The translations under genes were made by a program, and so were the position numbers. Below, piece by piece: positions 9,126-17,792 of a DNA stretch of 64,000 nt. The stretch comes from Collinsella sp. AF08-23 (GTDB lineage: Bacteria > Actinomycetota > Coriobacteriia > Coriobacteriales > Coriobacteriaceae). How positions within the stretch are numbered: the first letter of the stretch is position 1; the number at the start of each line of letters is the position of its first letter. A model generated the notes under the pieces. That model ran no database searches and had not been told where the DNA came from. It saw only the letters and a list, made by a program, of their open reading frames with translations. The stretch is taken from positions 125,751 through 189,750 of the forward strand of contig NZ_QUHV01000003.1 of the NCBI RefSeq assembly GCF_003479805.1, written 5' to 3'.

Positions 9126-10058
9126 ATGATCTACACTCTCACTCCCAATCCGGCCATCGACTACAACATCTGCTGCGATGGCCTGCAGCCAAATACGGTC
9201 ACCCGCACGCGCGATGCCGTGTACACGCCCAACGGCAAGGGCCTCAACGTCTCATTCACCCTCGACCACTATGGCGTCGATACGGCGATTCTGGGTTTCT
9301 TCGCTGGATTCTCCGGCCGCTACATCGTCGAGGGCGCGCGTGAGCTCGGCGTCGGCGTCAAGCCTGTTTGGACCGAGGGCATCACGCGCGTGAACGTCTT
9401 TTTAAATGCCGGCCCCGATACCGAGTACAACATGGTGAACGCCGGTGCCGCGATCACCGCGGCGGACGAGCAGGCCATGTTCGACCTTATCAGCGGGCTT
9501 GAGGACCTCGACTGCCTGGTGATCTCGGGTTCGCTGCCGCCGAATGCTTCCGAGGGCTTCCTGCGCGGCGCCATCGAGCGCGTTCGCGCGAAGGGCGCCC
9601 AATTCGTACTCGACATCTCGAGCCCTCAGCTCGCTGAACTTCTCGAGCTCGAGCCGCTGCTCATCAAGCCGAACGATGACGAGCTTCGCGACATCTTCGG
9701 TATCGACGTCACCGCCGGTGATGATGCCTCCGTGGCGGACGCTATGGCGGAGCTGCATGCTCGTGGCGCGCAAAACGTTCTGCTCACGCTTGGTGGTGCC
9801 GGAGCGTATTTCTCAAATGGGGAGCACTTGTGGTTCTCCAACCGCACCTTCGATGTGGAAGTCCGCTCCACGGTGTGCGCCGGCGACTCCTCGCTCGCTG
9901 CCTTCCTTTCCATTTGGTTTGCCGAGCGCGACCGCGTGGAGGACGCGCTGCGCCGTTCGATGGCGACGGGCGCCAATGTGGTCGAGTGTGCCGGACTGGG
10001 CGACTTCGCCCATGTTGAGGAGTACGAGAAGAATATCGAGGTCCGTCAGGTCAAGTAG
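9126..10058 (+). CDS. fruK: 1-phosphofructokinase
   Basis: A 310-residue PfkB-family sugar kinase phosphorylating fructose 1-phosphate to fructose 1,6-bisphosphate. Seen: the N-terminal YTLTPNPAIDY, the PfkB signature region GKGLNVSFTL, and the C-terminal VCAGDSSLAAFLS loop with the catalytic Asp (GxGDS variant). The ATG at 9126 is preceded by AAAGGGG. Together with the upstream PTS gene it completes fructose entry into glycolysis. Confidence 0.93.
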   Translation: MIYTLTPNPAIDYNICCDGLQPNTVTRTRDAVYTPNGKGLNVSFTLDHYGVDTAILGFFAGFSGRYIVEGARELGVGVKPVWTEGITRVNVFLNAGPDTEYNMVNAGAAITAADEQAMFDLISGLEDLDCLVISGSLPPNASEGFLRGAIERVRAKGAQFVLDISSPQLAELLELEPLLIKPNDDELRDIFGIDVTAGDDASVADAMAELHARGAQNVLLTLGGAGAYFSNGEHLWFSNRTFDVEVRSTVCAGDSSLAAFLSIWFAERDRVEDALRRSMATGANVVECAGLGDFAHVEEYEKNIEVRQVK

Positions 10059-10359
10059 CGGGACGCTAGTTTCGACCCTTGGTGGCTATCGGGCCCGGCC
10101 ATGCTCATTGTCCAGTGGAACCGCGTTTTGGCCTCGTCGAATCGTTCGGCGGGGCCTTATTTTCCCCGTTCGTTCCCCTCTGGGGGCAACAGGCGCATAA
10201 TGGATGAAGCGCCCAACGTGGTGGGGTTGCCGATCCCGTCACGGGGCCTCGCGTCCGTGCGTCGGCCGTCGCCCTTGAGTAGGCGCGCGGCACCGCATGA
10301 GATCGAACGCCCCGAAGGCGCACGACATGCAACCGCTGCGCACGAGAAAGGACCAGTTC
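10059..10359. other. Intergenic region between fruK and the aminotransferase
   Basis: About 300 bases with no convincing gene. A CATAAT box at 10196-10201 could be a -10 element for the aminotransferase. A run of Pro/Arg-coding triplets makes a spurious open frame. No terminator with a U-run was seen after fruK. Confidence 0.4.
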
Positions 10360-11526
10360 ATGCAGTTCTCAAGCCGTCTCGACCGCTTTGGCGCCGAGGT
10401 GTTTTCCTCCCTCAACGCCCGCCGCGTCGCCCTCGAGGAACGGGGCCGTACGATCTACAACCTTTCTGTGGGTACGCCTGATTTCGCCCCGTACCCGCAT
10501 GTCGTGGAGGCGTTGACCGAGGCCGCTCAAGATCCGCAGATGTGGAAGTACTCCCTGCGCGACGTGCCTGAGCTCAAGCAGGCGGTGTGCGACTACTATG
10601 CCCGTCGTTTTGGCGTCGAGGGCATCACGCCCGACATGGTAGCCTCGTGCAATGGCACGCAGGAGGGCGTGGGGCATTTGGGCCTCGCCTTGCTCGACCC
10701 GGGCGATACCATTCTCGTACCCGATCCGTGCTATCCCGTCTTCGAGGCGGGCGCTAAGATCGCCGACGCCGAGCTCGCCTATTACCCGCTCGATGCCGAG
10801 CATGATTTCCTGCCGTACGTGGCGGGCATCGACCCCGCGGTGGCGGACCGCGCCAAGTACATGATCGTCTCCCTTCCGGCAAACCCCGTGGGGTCTGTGG
10901 GCAACGATGCCCTCTACGACGAGATCATCGCGTTCGCGCGCGAGCACGACCTGCTCATCGTCCACGACAACGCCTACTCCGACATCGTCTTCGACGGCCC
11001 GCGCGGCGGCACGTTCCTCGCGCATCCCGGCGCGCTCGAGGTTGGCGTGGAGTTCTTCTCGCTTTCCAAATCGTTCAACGTCACGGGCGCGCGCATCGGC
11101 TTTTTGGTGGGTCGCCCCGATGTGGTCGCCGCCTTTGCCAAATTGCGTAGCCAGATCGACTTCGGCATGTTCCTGCCCATCCAGAAAGCCGCCATCGCCG
11201 CGCTCACCGGACCACTTGAGGAAGTTGAGGAACAGCGCCTCACGTATCAGGAACGTCGCGACGCCCTGTGCGATGGCCTCGAGCGCCTGGGTTGGGAGCG
11301 CCCCAACGCGCATGGCTCCATGTTCGTATGGGTCAAGTTGCCCGGTGGCCGTACCGATTCGATGGCATTTTGCGAGGAGCTCATGGAGAAGGCCGGGGTT
11401 ATCGTGACGCCCGGTGCAAGCTTTGGGCCCCACGGCGAGGGGTATGTCCGTATGGCGCTCGTTCTGCCGCCTGAGGGCCTCGAGCGCGCCGTCTCCGCCA
11501 TCGAGGAGGCGGGTATTTTAGGGTAG
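10360..11526 (+). CDS. Class I/II PLP-dependent aminotransferase
   Basis: A 388-residue fold-type I aminotransferase. Seen: NLSVGTPDFAPYPHVVEAL near the N-terminus, VASCNGTQEG, SLPANPVGSVG, DNAYSDIVFD, and the PLP lysine in SLSKSFNVTGARIGF. The set resembles the LL-diaminopimelate/alanine/aspartate aminotransferase branch, so amino-acid transamination is safe but the exact substrate is not. The ATG at 10360 follows AAAGGA; upstream in-frame starts have no such site. Confidence 0.85.
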   Translation: MQFSSRLDRFGAEVFSSLNARRVALEERGRTIYNLSVGTPDFAPYPHVVEALTEAAQDPQMWKYSLRDVPELKQAVCDYYARRFGVEGITPDMVASCNGTQEGVGHLGLALLDPGDTILVPDPCYPVFEAGAKIADAELAYYPLDAEHDFLPYVAGIDPAVADRAKYMIVSLPANPVGSVGNDALYDEIIAFAREHDLLIVHDNAYSDIVFDGPRGGTFLAHPGALEVGVEFFSLSKSFNVTGARIGFLVGRPDVVAAFAKLRSQIDFGMFLPIQKAAIAALTGPLEEVEEQRLTYQERRDALCDGLERLGWERPNAHGSMFVWVKLPGGRTDSMAFCEELMEKAGVIVTPGASFGPHGEGYVRMALVLPPEGLERAVSAIEEAGILG

Positions 11527-11546
11527 GTCCCAGCGGGGGCATGTCT

Positions 11547-11552
11547 TATAAT
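11547..11552 (+). promoter_or_regulatory. Possible -10 box for ldh
   Basis: A perfect TATAAT lies 122 bases before the ldh start, followed by TTGCA...TGCAA (11557-11580) enclosing TTTTCACAAG. A TTCACAA half-site resembles part of redox-sensor Rex operators; a Rex link is only a suggestion. Confidence 0.35.
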
Positions 11553-11674
11553 CGGTTTTGCAAGTTTTCACAAGTGCAAATTCGGCGAACGTGTCGAGTG
11601 GTACCGTGAAGTGTCGCAAATAACGTAATTGGTAATTGCTCGCATGGGTCGAGCATTGGAAAGGAAGTATTCAC

Positions 11675-12625
11675 ATGGTTAACGATCGTAAAGTCGCCGT
11701 GATTGGCTGCGGGTTCGTCGGCTCGTCCTCGGCATTCGCCCTTATGCAAAGCGGCCTCTTCACCGAGATGGTCCTCATCGACGTCGACCGCAACCGCGCT
11801 GAGGGCGAGGCTCTCGACATCGCCCACGGCGTCTCCTTCGGCAGCCCCATGAAGATCTACGCCGGCGACTACTCCGACGTCTCAGACGCCGCCGTCATCG
11901 TCGTTACCGCCGGTGCCGCCCAGAAGCCCGGCGAGACCCGCCTCGACCTCGTTAACAAGAACGTCGCCATCTTCGGCAGCATCATCCCCCAGATCCGCGA
12001 GAGCGGCTTCAACGGCATCCTGCTGATCGTCTCCAACCCGGTCGACGTTCTCACGTACGCCGCCATCAAGATGAGCGGCCTGCCCGAGCGCCAGGTCATC
12101 GGCTCGGGCACCGTACTCGACACCGCCCGCCTCAAGTACATGTTGGGGGAGCACTTGAGCGTCGATCCGCGCGACGTTCATGCCTACATCGTGGGTGAGC
12201 ACGGCGATTCCGAGGTCGCCGCTTGGTCCAGCGCCACGGTCGCCGGCGTGCCGCTGAATGATTACTGTGAGCTGCACGGTCATTTTGACCATAAGGCCGC
12301 GGAGGCTCGTATCGCCGATGATGTGAAGAACAGCGCCTACGAGATCATCGAGAAGAAGCGCGCCACCTATTACGGCATCGCCATGAGCGTGCGTCGCATT
12401 TGCACCGCCATCATGCGCGATGAGGACACGGTCCTGCCGGTATCCAGCCTCATGGTGGGAGAGTACGGACTCAACGACCTGTGCATCTCCGTGCCGACCG
12501 TCATCGGCCGCAACGGCGTGGTGACGCGCGTTCCCGTCGCCCTGTCCGATGATGAGAACGCCGAGTTCCAGAAGTCCGCCGCCGCCCTCAAGGCCATCAT
12601 CGACGACGCCGGTCTCAACGACTAA
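11675..12625 (+). CDS. ldh: L-lactate dehydrogenase
   Basis: A 316-residue NAD-dependent LDH of the LDH/MDH superfamily, reducing pyruvate to L-lactate to regenerate NAD+. Seen: the Rossmann motif VIGCGFVGSSSAF, the substrate loop AGAAQKPGETRLDL (Gln at the discriminating position, as in lactate dehydrogenases), VSNPVDVLTY, and the catalytic His in VGEHGDSEV. The ATG at 11675 has AAGGAAG upstream. A rho-independent terminator follows at 12683. It is a single-gene unit by position. Confidence 0.95.
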   Translation: MVNDRKVAVIGCGFVGSSSAFALMQSGLFTEMVLIDVDRNRAEGEALDIAHGVSFGSPMKIYAGDYSDVSDAAVIVVTAGAAQKPGETRLDLVNKNVAIFGSIIPQIRESGFNGILLIVSNPVDVLTYAAIKMSGLPERQVIGSGTVLDTARLKYMLGEHLSVDPRDVHAYIVGEHGDSEVAAWSSATVAGVPLNDYCELHGHFDHKAAEARIADDVKNSAYEIIEKKRATYYGIAMSVRRICTAIMRDEDTVLPVSSLMVGEYGLNDLCISVPTVIGRNGVVTRVPVALSDDENAEFQKSAAALKAIIDDAGLND

Positions 12626-12682
12626 CGTACTTGTGGGGACGGGTGCATAGTGTGTGCGTCCCTCGTCGAGAGCATGTCCAGG

Positions 12683-12716
12683 CCCCCGGTTCCCTAGCGG
12701 GAGCCGGGGGTTTCTT
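12683..12716 (+). terminator. Rho-independent terminator of ldh
   Basis: A CCCCCGGTTCCC / GGGAGCCGGGGG stem with a 4-base loop (one G-U pair), followed by TTTCTTTC. Confidence 0.85.
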
Positions 12717-12803
12717 TCGCCCGCGCCTCGTCGCCGTGGGCTTTTGGGTGCACGCACGGGCTAGAATGGTCCAAACGGATGGTCGATGGGAGGCGGACGC
12801 TCC

Positions 12804-14033
12804 ATGGAAGAAAAGGGAAAGCTGTCGCTCAAGGCAAAACCCGCCGGGAATTTCCTGGATTACGTGCGTACGGCCATGGATACGTTCGAAGAGCGTCCCC
12901 TGTGTACGGTCGACAGCCTGGTGTTCTCCTGGCTCTCCTACACGCACGTGGGGCCTGAGCTCACGCGCGCGTGCACGGTGCGCGGGGTCGCCCTGCATGA
13001 GCTCCTCCGAGCTGAGGATTTCGACGATATGTTCGGAACGAGCTGGGATGTACAGGGCAGCCGGGACCTCCTATTCGCCGTATGCGCGAGCCCGCGGTTT
13101 CGGTCGTGCCGCCTGTCCATCTTGCGGTTCAGGACGGACAACGTGAGCGAGGAGCAATTCGCCGCCATGACGTTTCGGCTTCCCGACGGTTCGTCCTATA
13201 TCGCGTTTCGCGGGACTGATTCCACCGTTGTGGGCTGGAAGGAAGACTTCAACATGACCTTCCTGAGTCCCGTTCCCGCCCAGGAGGAGGCTGCCGCATA
13301 TGTAGACGATGTTGCCGAGCTGACGTCCGGCACGTTGTACGTGGGTGGTCATTCCAAAGGCGGAAACCTCGCGGTGTACGCCGCCGCCATGTGCGTGCCC
13401 GTGCACCGGGAGCGCATCCGGCGCGTATTCTCTCACGATGGTCCGGGATTCCATCGCGAGTTCTGCGTCGCGGAGCCCTATCGTCGCATTATGCCCATCA
13501 TGGAGAAGACGGTGCCCAAGTCGACCATGATTGGCGCCGTGCTTTCCGAGGCGCCGGATTTCACACCGACTATCGTCGAGAGTGACGGCATGTCGATGCT
13601 CCAGCACAATCCCTTCCTCTGGGCCGTGGACGTCGATGCCGCCGAATTCGTGCGGGCAGATGGCTATACCGCATCATCACGGCTCTTCGATGCAACCCTC
13701 GACGCATGGATGGACAAGTACACGCTCGCCGAGCGCGGTAGGTTCGTCGATGCGCTCTTCGACGTCATCGGCGTGACGGGTGCCACGCATTTTTCGGATA
13801 TCATGGCGGATCGCAAGACGAATGTGCCGCTCATGCTCAATGCCGTCGAAACGCTCGATGAGGACCTGCAGCAGTTCGTTAAAGACGTGGTCATATCGTT
13901 CGTGAAAACGGCGACGGTCGAGCGTGCCGCGGGGGCGGCGAGCGGCATCATCGACTCCCTCAAGAGCGCGCATCCAGCCTTTGGGGCAATTGCGCAGCGT
14001 GTTGGCGATGGGGAGATGAACGTCCGGTCGTGA
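12804..14033 (+). CDS. Mbeg1-like (DUF2974) alpha/beta hydrolase
   Basis: A 409-residue protein of the DUF2974/Mbeg1-like family with a lipase-type alpha/beta-hydrolase core. Seen: SLVFSWLSYTHV at the N-terminus, IAFRGTDSTVVGWKEDFNM, and the nucleophile elbow GGHSKGGNLAVYAA. FSHDGPGFH follows it. No signal peptide is visible, so it is probably cytoplasmic. Substrate unknown. The ATG at 12804 is chosen because GGGAGG precedes it, with a rather long spacing of 10. A TAGAAT -10-like box is at 12762-12767. Confidence 0.8.
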   Translation: MEEKGKLSLKAKPAGNFLDYVRTAMDTFEERPLCTVDSLVFSWLSYTHVGPELTRACTVRGVALHELLRAEDFDDMFGTSWDVQGSRDLLFAVCASPRFRSCRLSILRFRTDNVSEEQFAAMTFRLPDGSSYIAFRGTDSTVVGWKEDFNMTFLSPVPAQEEAAAYVDDVAELTSGTLYVGGHSKGGNLAVYAAAMCVPVHRERIRRVFSHDGPGFHREFCVAEPYRRIMPIMEKTVPKSTMIGAVLSEAPDFTPTIVESDGMSMLQHNPFLWAVDVDAAEFVRADGYTASSRLFDATLDAWMDKYTLAERGRFVDALFDVIGVTGATHFSDIMADRKTNVPLMLNAVETLDEDLQQFVKDVVISFVKTATVERAAGAASGIIDSLKSAHPAFGAIAQRVGDGEMNVRS

Positions 14034-14039
14034 CGGGGC

Positions 14040-14081
14040 GGTCGCTCCTTCGGCAACGCCTCCGATGATAATGACTTTCAT
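14040..14081 (-). pseudogene. N-terminal relic of a CoA-disulfide reductase-like flavoprotein
   Basis: Fourteen codons read MKVIIIGGVAEGAT, almost identical to the FAD-binding start of NAD(P)H CoA-disulfide reductases (MKVIIIGGVAGGATAAARL...). After this the reading frame runs into the antisense of the DUF2974 gene and all similarity stops. This looks like a gene start left behind by a deletion. Known: the motif belongs to the pyridine nucleotide-disulfide oxidoreductases. Inferred: truncation by rearrangement. Confidence 0.6.
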
Positions 14082-14190
14082 GCTCGGTTTCTTTCGTTGG
14101 GGCCCCGGGTGTCCTATCGGTATCTACCATACGCAAACGCCGTCTCCTTGTCTGTGACTTCGTCACCAAGGCGCTGCAAACAGCCGCGGG

Positions 14191-14196
14191 TATAAT
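14191..14196 (+). promoter_or_regulatory. -10 box for the nucleoid-associated protein gene
   Basis: TATAAT directly preceded by GCGGG, 35 bases before the GTG start. The same CGGGTA(C/T)AAT arrangement occurs before several other genes in this window. Confidence 0.5.
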
Positions 14197-14230
14197 GGCG
14201 AAGTTCGGATGATACAGAAGGGACCGCTTC

Positions 14231-15238
14231 GTGAAGATCAACCACGCCATCCTGCATATCCTCGACTTCGACTCCGCCGTCAATGTGCTGAGCGAGCGTG
14301 AGCTCGATTTCGATACCCGTGCCGTGCGCTCATTCGTGAGCTCCCATTTGCGTCGAGCCCGCACGAGCGTCGACAACCGCCGCGCCGCCTTCGCGCAGGA
14401 CAGCGCGTTTGCCGGCGAACTCAAGGGGTATTTCTTCGGCGATCGTGAGTTCGTCGATCTCTCGCAGCAGATCGCGGAGTTCTTCGCCTCCGAGCTCTCG
14501 AAGGCTGACAAGCTCGAGTCCACCGACGTGCTCGTGGCCGATTTCGAGGACGACGACGATGTGCGCTGGTTCGCGGTTCTACTCATGGCGAGCCGCACCG
14601 CGTTCATGCACGAGGTGGCGCGTGAGGGAGGCGAGGTTCGCAACGACATCGCCAAGCGCTATGCCATCCTGCCCGGGCCCTCGCAGAAGGTATCCTCTTA
14701 CGCGCTCGTCCGTGCGAGCTCCATGGAGGCGTTCTACGTGGATAAAAAGCGCAAGATCATGGGCGAGGACACGTTCGTGATTCCCGATGGCCTGCTCCAA
14801 TGCGAGGGTGGCGTCTCGGGCAAGGAGGTCATCGAGGCGGTGACCCGCATCGTCGAGGAGGTCGCCGAGGAGCATGGGGCGAACACCGCGGTGGCACTCG
14901 CGAAGGCGAAGGCCGCCGTCGCCGAGAAGGTCGAGGTGGATGAGGAGATCGCCCCCTGGGATATCGCCGAGGACATTTTCGAGGACGAGCCCGTACTCAA
15001 GGAGCGTGTGGAGGAGCGCGTGCGTGAGGAACGCCTACCCGAGCGCGTTGCCGTCGAGCGCGCCGTGGTGGAGCGCGCACCGGTGCGTAATCATAAGATC
15101 CGCACCGATACGGGTATCGAGATCAGCTTCCCTGCGGAGATGCTCAAGGACACCGAGTACGTTCAGTTCGTGAACGAGCCCAACGGCCTCATCTCCATCG
15201 AGCTGAAGAACATCGGCAGCATCGAGAACCAGAGCTGA
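14231..15238 (+). CDS. Nucleoid-associated protein (NdpA/NA37 family)
   Basis: A 335-residue protein of the 37-kDa nucleoid-associated family (PF04245). Seen: MKINHAILHILDFDS at the N-terminus, HLRRARTSVDNRRAAF, YFFGDREFVDLSQQIAEFF, and a C-terminal domain with IRTDTGIEISFPAEML. Family members bind DNA or RNA in the nucleoid; the precise function is unsettled. An acidic, Glu/Val/Arg-rich linker (about residues 255-285) separates the two halves. It starts at GTG with AAGGGA upstream. A 14-bp perfect hairpin follows the stop. Confidence 0.85.
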   Translation: MKINHAILHILDFDSAVNVLSERELDFDTRAVRSFVSSHLRRARTSVDNRRAAFAQDSAFAGELKGYFFGDREFVDLSQQIAEFFASELSKADKLESTDVLVADFEDDDDVRWFAVLLMASRTAFMHEVAREGGEVRNDIAKRYAILPGPSQKVSSYALVRASSMEAFYVDKKRKIMGEDTFVIPDGLLQCEGGVSGKEVIEAVTRIVEEVAEEHGANTAVALAKAKAAVAEKVEVDEEIAPWDIAEDIFEDEPVLKERVEERVREERLPERVAVERAVVERAPVRNHKIRTDTGIEISFPAEMLKDTEYVQFVNEPNGLISIELKNIGSIENQS

Positions 15239-15262
15239 TCGTCTAAGGCGAAAGGTTGCCAA

Positions 15263-15304
15263 ACGGCCCGGAAGGCGTAACGAACGTACTGCCTTCCGGG
15301 CCGT
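15263..15304. terminator. Hairpin between convergent genes
   Basis: A perfect 14-bp stem, ACGGCCCGGAAGGC / GCCTTCCGGGCCGT, with a 14-base loop and no U-run on either strand, between the convergent nucleoid protein and PTS EIIA genes. Probably a shared terminator aided by Rho. Confidence 0.6.
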
Positions 15305-15351
15305 ATGCGTGCCCGGTTCTTGCTGAAACGGGACGTTAGATGCGGAGCGGA

Positions 15352-15909
15352 TTACTTTACGAGCATGAGTGCATCACCGACCTTGACGAGCGGGCGTCCG
15401 CCAAGCAGTGTGTTGGAGGAGCCCACGAGGTCGATGGACTCGAGCTCATCGGGGTTGCTCACCACGCAGGTGACCACGTCATCGCAGCCCGCGGCCTTGA
15501 TTGCCTCTTGATCGAAGGACAAGATCGGCTGCCCGGCAACGACGATATCGCCCGCCTCGACATAGCGGATGAAGCCCTTGCCGTCCATGTTGACGGTGTC
15601 CAGTCCAATGTGGACGAGGATCTTGGCACCTCCCTCGGTGAGCATGCCGATGGCGTGGTTGGTGACGGTGACCGCGTCAATGCGGCCGTTTGCAGGTGCG
15701 TACACGACGTTGCCAACGGGCAGGATGCCGTAGCCCTTACCGAGTAGCCCCTGGGCGATGGCTTCGTCGTCGATCTCCTTTTGGCTCACGAGCATACCCG
15801 AGATGGGCGCATACACGGTGTCGCCGCGCGTGGCGAACATCGCCGGCACCGGCGTTTGGGCATCGTCGGTGCTGTGGAACACGCTGGTGATTTTGGAGAT
15901 AAAGCTCAT
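15352..15909 (-). CDS. PTS glucose-type EIIA protein
   Basis: A 185-residue free-standing EIIA-Glc domain that relays phosphate from HPr to a sugar-specific EIIB. Seen: the phospho-accepting His in ILVHIGLDTV, the upstream conserved His in TNHAIGML, and APISGMLVS at the N-terminal side. No EIIB/EIIC partner is nearby, so it may serve transporters encoded elsewhere and could have regulatory roles, as Crr does. AGGAGG precedes the ATG. Confidence 0.9.
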   Translation of the reverse strand: MSFISKITSVFHSTDDAQTPVPAMFATRGDTVYAPISGMLVSQKEIDDEAIAQGLLGKGYGILPVGNVVYAPANGRIDAVTVTNHAIGMLTEGGAKILVHIGLDTVNMDGKGFIRYVEAGDIVVAGQPILSFDQEAIKAAGCDDVVTCVVSNPDELESIDLVGSSNTLLGGRPLVKVGDALMLVK

Positions 15910-16058
15910 TGATTGCCTCCTGTGGCGAGCGATGCGCGCCGAGTCCTTCGGCGCTTAAGACGTGTTAATCCTAGCCGATTTCGGGCTCTCGAGCGGGGAC
16001 GCGGCAAGCGGAGCGGCCAACGGTCGCGTCATCGCCATATCATGGCGCAGGCCGGCGA

Positions 16059-17069
16059 TTATGAAGCGGCGAGATCGCGGTGGGCCGGCAGGCCATGCAG
16101 CCCCGTAGCCTCGGTACATCCGGCGACGATAGCCGCCTCGAGCGTCCTGGTCGCCATGAGTCCGAGAAGGTCGATGGGGATTGCGGCGCTCGTCTCCTCA
16201 TCGAGCTCGCCGCTCGCGAGGATGTAGATCGTGTCGCCGTCATTGCTGGTGTGGGTGGGGCGGATGGTATGCGCATAGGCGTCCGCCGCCATTTGGGCAA
16301 CCTTGGTGGCATGTGCCTTGGTGAGGTGTGCGTTCGTCACGATGCAGGAGATGGTGGTGTTCGTGCGGTCGAGCGGCATGGTCAGCTGCTCCGCCATGTC
16401 GAGCATCGCTTCCTCCATGTCGACGATCTCGGCTCCGTCGGTGCTGGTGCGCATACCCGCGATGGGGGAGAGCGTCGCGGGATCAATCACGTTGCCCACG
16501 GCGTTTACCGCAGAGATGGCTCCCATCTGAAGAGCGCCCAGCTGGAAGGCGCGTGCGCCAAGACCCGATTTCATGCAGCGGTCGGGTCCGCCGAGTTTGC
16601 CTACGGTGGCTCCGGTGCCCGCTCCGACGCATCCTTCGGCAAGGGGGAGCGATGAGGGTGTGACGAGCGCCTCGCGCACCGCCATGGCGCCGTCGAAGCT
16701 CGTGGGGCGCGCATGAGGGTTGGCGAAGGCGAGGTCGAACAGGCAGCTGGAGCACACGATGGGAACACGGCCTACGCCCACATCGAGCCCGATCCCGTGC
16801 TTCTCGAGCTCGGTGGCGGCTCCGGAAGCGGCCTCGAGTCCAAATGCCGATCCGCCGCTCAGTATAACGGCGTGCACCTTGTCGACGGTGTTTTCCGGCC
16901 TAAGTAGGTCTGTTTCGCGTGACGCCGGTGCCGCGCCGCGCACGTCCACACCACCCGTCGCCCCTTCGGGCGCGATGATCGCGGTGCACCCGGTGCCTCC
17001 AGCTCGGTCCGTGTAATGCCCGAACTTGAACCCCGGGATGGACGTGATGGGAATGGGGGTGAGGCTCAT
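16059..17069 (-). CDS. P1-family (DmpA-like) peptidase
   Basis: A 336-residue member of the S58/DmpA aminopeptidase family, Ntn-like hydrolases that self-process. Seen: GFKFGHYTDRAGGTGCTAII, AVILSGGSAFGLEAASG, VGAGTGATVGK, and the nucleophile region SCIVTNAHLTKAHATKVAQM. Substrates of bacterial homologues include D-amino-acid peptides and lactams; which applies is unknown. The ATG at 17069 is the likely start because the family N-terminus begins there, though the ribosome site (AGAACGGA) is weak. A large inverted repeat lies upstream (17128-17225). Confidence 0.85.
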   Translation of the reverse strand: MSLTPIPITSIPGFKFGHYTDRAGGTGCTAIIAPEGATGGVDVRGAAPASRETDLLRPENTVDKVHAVILSGGSAFGLEAASGAATELEKHGIGLDVGVGRVPIVCSSCLFDLAFANPHARPTSFDGAMAVREALVTPSSLPLAEGCVGAGTGATVGKLGGPDRCMKSGLGARAFQLGALQMGAISAVNAVGNVIDPATLSPIAGMRTSTDGAEIVDMEEAMLDMAEQLTMPLDRTNTTISCIVTNAHLTKAHATKVAQMAADAYAHTIRPTHTSNDGDTIYILASGELDEETSAAIPIDLLGLMATRTLEAAIVAGCTEATGLHGLPAHRDLAAS

Positions 17070-17127
17070 ATCAAATCCGTTCTTCTGGAAATATGATGTA
17101 AGCGAGGCGGGGGTGGGGGCGGCGGAG

Positions 17128-17225
17128 GGGCATATAAGGCCCGAGACGAGTTCCGCATGAGCCGAAGAGCCCAGTGGGCTCTTCGCGCGAGCCAGAACTG
17201 TCCGAGTATCGGGCCTTATATGCCC
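17128..17225. repeat. Nested inverted repeat between maf and the P1 peptidase gene
   Basis: Outer perfect 17-bp arms GGGCATATAAGGCCCGA (17128-17144) and its reverse complement (17209-17225) enclose a second perfect palindrome, GAAGAGCCCA-G-TGGGCTCTTC (17164-17184). It lies in the transcript between maf and the peptidase gene. It could be a terminator without U-run, an mRNA structure or a REP-like element. Confidence 0.75.
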
Positions 17226-17240
17226 ATCCGCAGCCCGCAA

Positions 17241-17792
17241 TTATCCTCGCAGCCTACGAATGACCTTCGCGATGGGGAGACCGAGCACGTTGTAGAAGTC
17301 ACCGTCGATCTTCTCGACGAGCATGCGGCCATGTTGGCCTTGGATGCCATAGGCGCCCGCCTTGTCCATCGGCTCACCGGTTTCGACGTAAGCGTCGATT
17401 TCGGCGTCGGTCAGCTCGTAGAAAGTGACGTCCGTGATGTCGACGAAGGAATTGACGGAATCTCCCCGCGCGATGCAGACGCCCGTGGCGACCTGGTGGG
17501 TCTTGCCTGACAGGCTATGCAGCATACGGCGCGCATCGGCCTTGCCAGCGGGCTTTCCAAGGAGCTCGCCGTCCAAAGCGACGATGGTGTCGGCGGCGAT
17601 CACAGGCTCGTCGAGTTCGGCGTGCTGCCGCGCAACGGCCTGCGCTTTGGCGCGAGCAAGGCGCTCAACGAGCTCAAACGGCCCCTCACCGGGGAGGACG
17701 GACTCGTCGATGTCGGCGGGGATCACGCGGATCTCGAAGCCCGCCTCGCCCATGAGCTCGATGCGTCGAGGAGATTGGGATGCGAGGATCAC
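17241..17792 (-). CDS. maf: Maf nucleotide pyrophosphatase
   Basis: A 183-residue Maf/YhdE-type nucleoside triphosphate pyrophosphatase, thought to cleanse modified or non-canonical dTTP/UTP-type nucleotides. Seen: ILASQSPRRIELM at the N-terminus, the catalytic Asp in IAADTIVALDGELLGKP, ATGVCI, and AYGIQGQHGRMLVEKIDGDFYNVLGLP read across residues 145-171. The start is GTG at 17792, overlapping the stop of the DJ-1/PfpI gene as GTGA, so translation is coupled. Confidence 0.93.
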   Translation of the reverse strand: MILASQSPRRIELMGEAGFEIRVIPADIDESVLPGEGPFELVERLARAKAQAVARQHAELDEPVIAADTIVALDGELLGKPAGKADARRMLHSLSGKTHQVATGVCIARGDSVNSFVDITDVTFYELTDAEIDAYVETGEPMDKAGAYGIQGQHGRMLVEKIDGDFYNVLGLPIAKVIRRLRG

